From an uncultured Pseudomonadota bacterium (GTDB lineage Bacteria > Myxococcota_A > UBA796 > SXON01), in contig CAIMSU010000344.1 in NCBI GenBank assembly GCA_903844155.1, positions 1 through 36,298 of the forward strand: DNA of 36,298 bases, in the 5' to 3' direction. The translations under genes were made by a program, and so were the position numbers. Every line of letters starts with the position of its first letter. The stretch's first letter is position 1. Positions 1 to 5,925 of the stretch are shown here, in pieces. Under the pieces are notes generated by a model, which saw nothing but the letters and a program-made list of their open reading frames with translations, was not told where the DNA came from and searched no databases.

Positions 1-71
1 GCGCAGTTGCTCGAAAGCCAAGGCGCCACGAGAATAAACAGCCAACACCGGACCGAAGGGTCCGGTGTTGG
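1..71 (+). repeat. Repeat family A, tail of an upstream copy (A0)
   Basis: This stretch matches the last part of copy A1 (72-266): both share a GGCGC..ACG..AA.AAACAGCC run-in followed by a hairpin. The hairpin here is perfect, with 13-nt arms at 42-54 and 59-71 and a GAAG loop at 55-58. The window edge cuts the copy, so its left end is not visible. The match to A1 and to the copy at 26175-26379 is direct. Whether the hairpin is a terminator, a translation-control element or part of a mobile element is not decided by the sequence. No T-run follows it, which argues against a classical intrinsic terminator. Confidence 0.7.
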
Positions 72-266
72 ATGGCCAAGGAGAAGGCGCGACTTCGAGC
101 CCTGCACGAAGCGTGCCTTCGACGCGGTCAGCAGCGGTCGCGCTCGCCGGAACCTGCGCAGGTGTGGACTCGTCAAGGGAGGTCACGAACACAGGTCCCA
201 GCCGGAAAACATGGCGCGACGGGCAACAAACAGCCATCACCGGACCGAAGGGGCCGGTGATGGCTG
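72..266 (+). repeat. Repeat family A, copy A1
   Basis: A unit of about 195 bp, in tandem with A0 and homologous to the minus-strand copy A2 at 26175-26379. Conserved blocks are GGCCAAG (74-80), GAAGGCGCGACTTCG (83-97), a small palindrome GCACG-aag-CGTGC (104-116), CGGTCAGCAGCGGTCGCGC (from about 125), and the terminal hairpin (arms 231-243 and 254-266, GAAG loop). The distance from GGCCAAG to the hairpin ATG is 186 nt here and 188 nt in A2, so spacing is kept although the central 80 nt has diverged. Both copies can be read as a small peptide early on, but the reading frame changes between start and end and substitutions are not mainly synonymous. A structured non-coding repeat is therefore the better reading. 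Confidence 0.7.
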
Positions 267-416
267 CCCGTTGCCTGCCGCGGGCGGGGGTGGGCCGGCA
301 TACTGCTGCCCTGGCCAAAAGCAGAGGTTCATTCGTTCGGCCGGGCCGGTGTGCCCGCGGGTCTGGCGCCGGATCCGCACGGCGAACGGTCCGGGGGCCT
401 CGCGACGACAGGGTGT
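267..416. other. Non-coding spacer, nothing recognised
   Basis: Between copy A1 and the insertion-sequence-like end at 417-467 I see no convincing gene. An open frame starting at the hairpin ATG (260) would give an Arg/Gly/Pro-rich peptide ending near 427 with no recognisable domain, and looks like a GC-rich accidental frame. The run GGCCGGGCCGGTGTGCCCGCGGG near 340-361 is low-complexity GC. Confidence 0.4.
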
Positions 417-467
417 GCGACTTTTGACCCCTGTCTCGCCGCCAAGCGCGACTTTTGGGGCCAGTCA
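417..467 (-). repeat. Insertion-sequence-like end with two 31-bp-phased motifs (family C)
   Basis: GCGACTTTTG occurs at 417-426 and again at 448-457, exactly 31 bp apart, and the segment ends in GTCA at 464-467. Reverse-complemented, it aligns with both 51-bp ends of the element at 24700-24952: outer TGAC, 11 nt to CAAA(A/T)GTCGC, second copy 31 bp further in. All three segments are 51 bp long with the same internal spacing. The opposite end of this element is not in the window. The last bases overlap the stop codon (465-467) of the neighbouring minus-strand gene, so that gene appears to stop inside the end sequence. Multi-site ends of this kind are known in IS21-like, Mu-like and Tn7-like transposons; the family here is not established. 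Confidence 0.5.
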
Positions 468-1508
468 GGGCGCCTGTCGAGGCCCGCCCGTCGGGTAGAC
501 CGCCTCGAACAAGTCAAACGCGCCACAGTACATCCCCTCCGGCTCCCCGAACGGCAGGCCGAGCTCGTTCGCCAGGCCTCCAAGCCCGCGCACCAGGCCG
601 CCGTCCATCTGCAGGTAATTCTGCCCGTCCAACGTCATCTGCCACGGCCCGCCGACGTCGATGATGTTTGCGCCCTTCGTCGCCGTCGCCACCCTGGCTC
701 CTCCCTCGAACGTCACTGTCGCTGCCCAATTCGGGTAGTTGTCCGTGCAGTTCACCAGTCCCCCGGGCCCTTCGACGTGCGCAAAGTCGCCAAAGTCGCT
801 TGCGACGTTCTGCACGTCTGCCGCGAAGTGATCGGGAACGGGGCCGTGTTTCGCGCTGCCGGTGTTCACGGTGGTGACGCCGTCCTTCACGACCACGGAG
901 AGCTTCCACTTCACGGAGGTTCCGAGCCCGCCCCAGGAGTAGTCCACGTCGATCGCCGTGATCGGCGCGGTCGCGAACGGTGGTGGACCGCTGATCGGCA
1001 CGGTGTGGCCGTACGCGAAGGGCAGGGCGCCGGCGAACGCCAGCGCGGGGTTCCCGTGGACCGCCGCGCGGTAGGCCTCCTGGCACCAGGCCGGCGCGTC
1101 GTCGCCCCGGCCGAGGCGGAGTGCGCAAGCGTCCGCGAGAACGGCGTGGTCGCAGGCGGTCTGGGCGTCGAACGCCGCGACCAGGGCGTTCAGCGCGGTG
1201 GCCTTGGGGTAGCGGGAGGCTGCGGTCGCGTCGACCGCGCAGGCCCGCGCCTCAGCGATCTGCGCGGCGCTTGCGGCGGGCGCTGGCCAGGGGAACACGG
1301 GCGCTGCGATGACGTCGGCCGGGGGAGGGGCCGCCGCGGGGGCCGACGAGGTCGCTGGCGCCGACGAGGTCGACGGCGACGCGGTCGTAGGCGACGCGGG
1401 GGTTGGCGATGAGCCCTCGGAGGCGCCGGTCGGGCCGGTTCCAGGGTGGACACAGGCAAAGGTGGCGAGCGCGATGCACGCGGCGGGGAAGCGGTGGGGG
1501 GTGGACAT
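465..1508 (-). CDS. Secreted or lipid-anchored protein of unknown function
   Basis: 347 aa. I chose the ATG at 1508 because AGGAG lies 6 nt upstream and the protein then begins with a signal-like segment (MSTPHRFPAACIALATFAC). Cys19 could be a lipobox cysteine, but the -3 position is not ideal (TFAC), so lipid attachment is uncertain. Residues about 24-70 are a Pro/Ala/Ser/Thr-rich linker typical of exported anchored proteins. The rest is a soluble domain with several Cys residues and beta-rich segments (DVDYSWGGLGTSVKWKLSV, FEGGARVATATKGANIIDVG); I do not recognise the family. It is 47 bp downstream of the glycosidase-like gene on the same strand, probably co-transcribed. Its stop codon sits inside the insertion-sequence-like end at 417-467, so the C-terminus may have been altered by that insertion. 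Confidence 0.75.
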   Translation of the reverse strand: MSTPHRFPAACIALATFACVHPGTGPTGASEGSSPTPASPTTASPSTSSAPATSSAPAAAPPPADVIAAPVFPWPAPAASAAQIAEARACAVDATAASRYPKATALNALVAAFDAQTACDHAVLADACALRLGRGDDAPAWCQEAYRAAVHGNPALAFAGALPFAYGHTVPISGPPPFATAPITAIDVDYSWGGLGTSVKWKLSVVVKDGVTTVNTGSAKHGPVPDHFAADVQNVASDFGDFAHVEGPGGLVNCTDNYPNWAATVTFEGGARVATATKGANIIDVGGPWQMTLDGQNYLQMDGGLVRGLGGLANELGLPFGEPEGMYCGAFDLFEAVYPTGGPRQAP

Positions 1509-1555
1509 GAACACTCCTGACAGTGGCGGCGGTGGGCGGGTTCCCGCCGACGGCG

Positions 1556-3043
1556 TCACGGGGCGAGCACGTTGATGCGCCCGGTGTTGGATTCGTAGCC
1601 TTGCGGGCTGCTCACCCAGACGCGGAGGCCGGTCGCCGGGCCAATGCTCGTCGGCAGGGTCACGTTGATCTGCCCCTCCGACTCGTACCACCACGGCGTG
1701 CCGGCGCCTGCGGTCGAGAGCGCGCCGTCGGCGTCGAAGTGGACGGTGTTGCCCGTCGTCGAAAATCCGCTCCCGAAGATGGAGATGGCGTCACCGGGAA
1801 TGATCTGGTCGTCCCAGGTCGTGCCGTCGCAGATGCCGCCGTCGTTGATCGACCCGCAGCTGTCCGGAATGTCGACGGCGAGGCCCGTGGCCCACCAGTT
1901 GGCGAGCCAGTCGCCGCTCAGCGTCCGGCGGCCGTCGCGGTCCATCAGGCCGAAACCGTAGACGGTCTGCACGCCCGGGTTGTCGTAGAGCTGCCAGTGG
2001 ATCGCGAGGCCGGCGCCCCAGTCCAGCGCGGCAGTCCCGATCGCGGCGCTGCGGGTCGCGTCGCGGCACTCGTCGTAGATGTCGCGGCCAGCGCCGTACT
2101 CGCCGATCAGGATGTCCTGGCGCGCCAGATCGGGGTGGGAGGCTGCGAGCGCAGCGTCGATGCGGTCGAGGGCGTCGGAGACGTGCGCGGCAAGCTGGTC
2201 GTCGGGCACGTCAAACGCTGCCGTCTGCCAGGAGGAGTAGCTGTACACGTCTACGCGAGCAGTGGGCGCGACCTCGGAGAGCACGCAGTCCAGGGGCGCG
2301 CTGCCGCAGGCCTCCCCGGTCTGCAGGTCATCGACGGCGTTGAACTCGAGCCCGCTGTAGAGCCGCGCCGTGCTGTCCGGCACAGCGGCGCGCGCCGCTT
2401 CGACGCCTTCCACGCGCGCTTCGACCCAATCCCGGTACCCCTGCCAGGCCACGGCATCGCCCTTCCACGAGGCCATGGCGTTGTCGCCCTCCCAATTCAG
2501 CAGGATGAACGTCCGCCCGGGCGCGTTCGTGAGCAGCCAGGTGCCGAGAGCGGCGATGGCGTCGCGCTCGGCGGTGGCCTCGTCGGCCCAGTAGCCGTCG
2601 GACCAGACGCTCTCGATGTCGGCCTCGGTGTAGGTCGTGAGGAGCACCGTGTCGAAGGAGGGGTTCGCGAGGACCGGGGCCCAGTTCTCTGAGGCAGCGA
2701 TGTCGACGAGCGCGACGTTGCCGAGGTTGGCGCCGTCATAGTCGTCGCGCGCGGAGAGGGTGAGGCGGAGCGTGCGGGCGCCCATGGCAGCGGCGGAGTC
2801 GGCGCCCCAGGTGAGCACGTCCGGGGTGCCCGGCCAGGCGCCAAGATCGGGGTCCCAGTGGTAGACGCCAAGCTGGTCCGACGCGTCTGAGGGCGGGGTA
2901 AACACGGGGTAGGACGCCGGTAGTCCGGACTCAGCGCTGTCGGAGGCGTGTTGTCCGCTATCCGACCACGTCGTCGCGCTGTCAGCCGGCGGTGCGTCCC
3001 CGGGATGGGTGGCAGGGGCGACGCAGGCGAGGAGCCACAGCAT
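1556..3043 (-). CDS. Lipoprotein with glycosidase-like TIM-barrel domain and C-terminal IPT/TIG-type domain
   Basis: 495 aa. The ATG at 3043 shares one base with the TGA of the desaturase gene (TGATG). The start gives a lipoprotein signal, MLWLLAC, with Cys7 as the lipidation site, followed by an Asp/Ser/Thr-rich linker to about residue 50. Residues about 55-390 look like a (beta/alpha)8 glycosidase of the GH5/GH39-like kind: GVYHWDPDLGAWP near the start, FILLNWEGDNA in the middle, and ILIGEYGAG where a nucleophile Glu is expected near a strand end. The C-terminal 90 residues (ISIFGSGFSTTGNTVHFD, then VWVSSPQGYESNTGRINV) have the pattern of an immunoglobulin-like IPT/TIG domain. Substrate is unknown; catalysis is inferred from motif pattern only and no exact glycoside hydrolase family can be named. 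Confidence 0.75.
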   Translation of the reverse strand: MLWLLACVAPATHPGDAPPADSATTWSDSGQHASDSAESGLPASYPVFTPPSDASDQLGVYHWDPDLGAWPGTPDVLTWGADSAAAMGARTLRLTLSARDDYDGANLGNVALVDIAASENWAPVLANPSFDTVLLTTYTEADIESVWSDGYWADEATAERDAIAALGTWLLTNAPGRTFILLNWEGDNAMASWKGDAVAWQGYRDWVEARVEGVEAARAAVPDSTARLYSGLEFNAVDDLQTGEACGSAPLDCVLSEVAPTARVDVYSYSSWQTAAFDVPDDQLAAHVSDALDRIDAALAASHPDLARQDILIGEYGAGRDIYDECRDATRSAAIGTAALDWGAGLAIHWQLYDNPGVQTVYGFGLMDRDGRRTLSGDWLANWWATGLAVDIPDSCGSINDGGICDGTTWDDQIIPGDAISIFGSGFSTTGNTVHFDADGALSTAGAGTPWWYESEGQINVTLPTSIGPATGLRVWVSSPQGYESNTGRINVLAP

Positions 3044-3879
3044 CAGAACACCTGCAGGGCCGCGGCGCCTGCGTCCACCGGGTCCAGACGCTCGGCGAGA
3101 CGCCCCAGGTGACAGGTCGGCACTGCCGGCCAGAGGTGGTGCTCGAGGTGGTAGAACATGCTGTAGCTCACCACGTTTTTCAGCCACCCGCGCTGTGTAC
3201 GCGCGACCGGGCCATCCGCGCTGCAGCCGCGATGCACGATCCACACGGCGAAGAACCCCGTGAAGCACTCGCCCGTCGCCATCGCCCCGAGGTGCCAGCT
3301 CAGCGCGGGCACCGGGGCGCCGATCGCCGTGAGGCCAAGCGCGAGCGCTACGCTCCCGACGCTCGCTGCCAATTCCGCGGCGATCCACGCCCGGTCCCGG
3401 GTCCCGCCGAGACGCCAGGCCTGTACGTGGAGCGAGATGGGGAACGCGGGTCCGAGGGCAATCGCCCGCCACCACGGCCAACCAGCGTGCCTGGCTTCGT
3501 GATCATCGGCGTCCAGGCAGTGTTTGTGGTGATGGAGGTGGGTCACGCGCACGGCGTGCATGCTCGAGAGCATCAGCACGCTGAGCGCGAACAGCAGCAG
3601 ATCGTGGCCAGGCCGTCCGACGCCGAGCGCCGAGTGCTGCGCGTTGTGCGACTGGCGAAGGCCCGTCAGGAAGAAGAAGAACGAGCAGGCAAGCCCGATC
3701 ATCCACCAGCCGGCGGCGTAGCAGGCAAGGCTGGCCACCAGCCACGGCAGGCTCAACGTCAGCTCCCAGACCTGCTCGGTCCGCGAGAGGGCGACGAGGT
3801 CGCGCCAGATGACGGCGGGAGGTCTGCCTGTCAGCGTCTCAGCGGTCAGGGGAGGGGACGCGGCGGCGGTCGGCGACAT
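3043..3879 (-). CDS. Membrane fatty acid desaturase/hydroxylase-like protein
   Basis: 278 aa. Integral membrane di-iron desaturase superfamily, shown by three histidine boxes at the expected spacing: HNAQH (78-82), HLHHHKH (114-120) and HLEHH (244-248). Hydrophobic segments lie at about 43-72, 94-108, 165-192 and 198-216. Family members use O2 to desaturate or hydroxylate acyl lipids or carotenoids at the cytoplasmic membrane; which substrate applies here cannot be told. It is the first gene of a minus-strand group (desaturase, glycosidase-like lipoprotein, secreted protein), with its stop overlapping the next start. The ATG at 3879 has AAGG immediately upstream, too close for a normal ribosome site, so the transcript could be leaderless. 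It is divergent from proline iminopeptidase across 185 bp. Confidence 0.85.
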   Translation of the reverse strand: MSPTAAASPPLTAETLTGRPPAVIWRDLVALSRTEQVWELTLSLPWLVASLACYAAGWWMIGLACSFFFFLTGLRQSHNAQHSALGVGRPGHDLLLFALSVLMLSSMHAVRVTHLHHHKHCLDADDHEARHAGWPWWRAIALGPAFPISLHVQAWRLGGTRDRAWIAAELAASVGSVALALGLTAIGAPVPALSWHLGAMATGECFTGFFAVWIVHRGCSADGPVARTQRGWLKNVVSYSMFYHLEHHLWPAVPTCHLGRLAERLDPVDAGAAALQVF

Positions 3880-4064
3880 CCTTGACAGCTATCGCCGGGC
3901 GATGGCGATGGCGTGCGGGCGGGGTGCAGGGGGTGTGGGCCCGGGCGCTCGCCCGGTTCCTGGCGCGCGAGGTGGCGGACCAGATCGGCGAGGGCGGCAA
4001 CGCGTGAGGCGGCCGGTGAGGCGTTCGCGATGCGGGCGCTCGGCATAGACCCCACGAGCCCGCG

Positions 4065-5018
4065 ATGCCCACGCGCTACCCCCCCATCGAACCTTACGAA
4101 TCCGGGGTCCTCCCCGTGAGCGATGGTCACGCGCTCTACTACGAGTGCTCCGGCAACCCCGGCGGTCAACCCGCGCTCTACCTCCACGGCGGTCCGGGCG
4201 GTGGCTGCGGTCCGGGCTACCGGCGTTATTTTGACCCCGAAAAATGGCGGATCATCGCCTTTGATCAGCGGGGGTGTGGACGCAGTCGGCCGCTCGCCTC
4301 GGCGCCGGACGCCGATCTGACGACGAACACCACGGCCCATCTGCTTGCGGACATCGAGGCCCTGCGGCGCCATTTTGGGGTGGAAGCGTGGACGGTCCTC
4401 GGGGTTTCGTGGGGGACGACGCTCGCGCTGGCGTACGCGCACGCGCATCGGGACCGCGTCCGGGGGCTGGTGCTCGCGCTGGTGACGACGACGTCGCGGC
4501 GGGAGGTGGATTGGATCACCGAGGGCGCCGGACGGATCTTCCAGGAACAATGGGAGAAGTTCGCCGAGGCCGTCCCTGCGCGCTTTCGTCGGCCGCGCCT
4601 CGTCGACGCATACGCCGAGTGGCTGGCCGAGCCAGACCCCGCGGAACACGCCGCCGCCGCTCGCGCATGGTGCGCCTGGGAGGACGCACACGTCTCGCTC
4701 TCGCCCGGCCACGTCCCCAGCGCGGCGTTCGAAGACCCGGCGTTTTGCCTGTGCTTCGCCCGCCTGGTCACCCACTACTGGCGCCACGCCGCGTTCCTCG
4801 CCGGCGGCGTCCTCCTCCGCGACGCCCACCGCCTCAACGGCATCCCCGGCGTGCTCATCCACGGCCGCTACGACGTCTCCGGGCCGCTGGAAACGGCGTT
4901 CCGCCTCTCCAAAGCGTGGACGACCGCCCAGCTCCGCGTGCTCGACGACATGGGCCACGGCAACGGGACGAGTTTTCCGGCGGCGGTGACGGCGGCGCTC
5001 GCGGAGTTGGCCGGCTGA
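4065..5018 (+). CDS. pip: Proline iminopeptidase (alpha/beta hydrolase, peptidase family S33)
   Basis: 317 aa, the usual length for prolyl aminopeptidase (EC 3.4.11.5), which removes N-terminal proline from peptides in the cytosol. The sequence shows HGGPGGGCG (41-49, oxyanion-hole region), FDQRGCGRS (66-74), the nucleophile elbow GVSWGTTLA with Ser115, the acid Asp270 in HGRYDVSGP, and His298 in MGHGN. The SWG elbow and the HGGPG/DQRG pair separate this family from general alpha/beta hydrolases. There is no signal peptide. It is a single-gene unit: divergent from the desaturase and convergent with the adhesin-like gene, 33 bp beyond its stop. Confidence 0.92.
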   Translation: MPTRYPPIEPYESGVLPVSDGHALYYECSGNPGGQPALYLHGGPGGGCGPGYRRYFDPEKWRIIAFDQRGCGRSRPLASAPDADLTTNTTAHLLADIEALRRHFGVEAWTVLGVSWGTTLALAYAHAHRDRVRGLVLALVTTTSRREVDWITEGAGRIFQEQWEKFAEAVPARFRRPRLVDAYAEWLAEPDPAEHAAAARAWCAWEDAHVSLSPGHVPSAAFEDPAFCLCFARLVTHYWRHAAFLAGGVLLRDAHRLNGIPGVLIHGRYDVSGPLETAFRLSKAWTTAQLRVLDDMGHGNGTSFPAAVTAALAELAG

Positions 5019-5051
5019 TAAGTGAAGATGGGCGGCGCCCGCGTTGGCGAA

Positions 5052-5876
5052 CTACTGGTTGTTGTTCACGGTCGCGGTCTCTTTCGCCGAGACGCTGATC
5101 GTCGTCCCGCCGAGGCCGAGGTCCCCGGAGACCAGGGTCGCGGTGTTGGTGCCCATGACCGTCGGCCCGACCGAAACTGTCGCGCCTTTGACCGTGATCT
5201 TTCCGCCTTGCGCCGTTCCTAGCAGCAGCGTTGCGTTGCCGCCCGGCGCCGAGACCGTCGTCGGGGACTTGAACACGGCGTCCGACTGTTCGACGACCTT
5301 CACGTCCCCGCCGCTCGCGGTCACGTTCGCCGCGTTCATCGCCCCGGAAGCGAAGGCACCGCCAGCACCGGCGTGGACGTTCACGGTGCCGTCGCAGTCC
5401 TGGACCTGCACCCAACCGCTCCCCGAATTGGTGATGTTCAGCGTCAGCGGGGCGCGCGGGATGCTCACGGACAGCGTGACCTCGATGTCCGACACACCGC
5501 CCTGCTTCCCCGGTACGCGCGTGGAGATGCGCCCGCCGTTGCTGTCGCCGTAGGCCGCGAGCCCGATGCCCTTGCCCGTAGCCTCCATCGGGTCCTGCGC
5601 CGTGCCCGAGACCACGTACTGCATGCGCGTGGACAGCGTCTCCGTGTCCATGCAGTGCACGGACAGGTTCCCGGAGGAGTGGGTGATCGAGACGGGCTTG
5701 CCCTTCACGTACCCGGTGGCGTTGGCGGTATTGCCGCCTTCGTAGGTGCTTTCGTCCGCAGGTGCATCACCGGCGTGTGCGCGGGCGAGCGGCAGGAGCG
5801 CGCCGACGGCGGCCATGACCGCCAGCGAGGCGAGGGTTGCGGGGCGGAGCGGGGACACGGTGCGGGCTGATGCCAT
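5052..5876 (-). CDS. Secreted beta-rich adhesin-like protein (DUF4097/DUF2807 style)
   Basis: 274 aa. An N-terminal signal peptide (about residues 1-36, cleaved near AHAGDAPADE) is followed by a Gly/Ser/Thr/Val-rich domain with short repeating strands, such as LTLNITNSGSGWVQVQDCDG, VTASGGDVKVVEQSD and VSAPGGNATLLLGTAQGGK. This regular 'xVxxxGGxVxV' pattern is typical of putative auto-transporter adhesin beta-helices (DUF4097/DUF2807). I infer an exported right-handed beta-helix; function is unknown. It lies 49 bp downstream of the DEAD-box helicase gene on the same strand, so the two may share a transcript. Its likely ribosome site GAGG (5885-5882) is buried in an 8-bp hairpin described separately. 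Confidence 0.75.
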   Translation of the reverse strand: MASARTVSPLRPATLASLAVMAAVGALLPLARAHAGDAPADESTYEGGNTANATGYVKGKPVSITHSSGNLSVHCMDTETLSTRMQYVVSGTAQDPMEATGKGIGLAAYGDSNGGRISTRVPGKQGGVSDIEVTLSVSIPRAPLTLNITNSGSGWVQVQDCDGTVNVHAGAGGAFASGAMNAANVTASGGDVKVVEQSDAVFKSPTTVSAPGGNATLLLGTAQGGKITVKGATVSVGPTVMGTNTATLVSGDLGLGGTTISVSAKETATVNNNQ

Positions 5877-5877
5877 C

Positions 5878-5899
5878 GATACCTCGGGCGGGAGGTATC
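5878..5899 (-). promoter_or_regulatory. Stem-loop covering the ribosome site of the adhesin-like gene
   Basis: GATACCTC (5878-5885) and GAGGTATC (5892-5899) are perfect 8-nt inverted repeats around a 6-nt loop. On the minus strand the 3' arm contains GAGG, five bases before the ATG at 5876, so in RNA the Shine-Dalgarno would be base-paired. It could be a translational switch, a thermometer-like element, a terminator of the upstream helicase gene, or a DNA operator palindrome. The sequence alone does not choose between these. Confidence 0.5.
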
Positions 5900-5925
5900 A
5901 AGGAACCCGCGGCGAGTCGCGTTTG

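Noticed and set aside
72-260. Short peptide frames through repeat A1 and A2
   Set aside because: Early residues agree between copies, but the frame shifts relative to the end and substitutions are mostly non-synonymous, so I treat the repeat as non-coding.
351-1412. 353-codon plus-strand open frame opposite the first secreted protein gene
   Set aside because: Arg/Gly/Val-rich with no signal, domain or ribosome site; the minus-strand frame has a good Shine-Dalgarno and an export signal. GC-rich antisense frames of this kind are expected.
3882-4007. Small frame (TTG 3882 or GTG 3924 to TGA 4007) ending in an amphipathic helix ARALARFLAREVADQIGEG
   Set aside because: The helix is attractive for a small protein, but there is no ribosome site and the first part is Trp/Arg junk-like. 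Left out without conservation data.
5019-5051. Bidirectional terminator between the iminopeptidase and adhesin-like genes
   Set aside because: Only a 4-bp GGGC/GCCC stem and no T-run; too weak to call.
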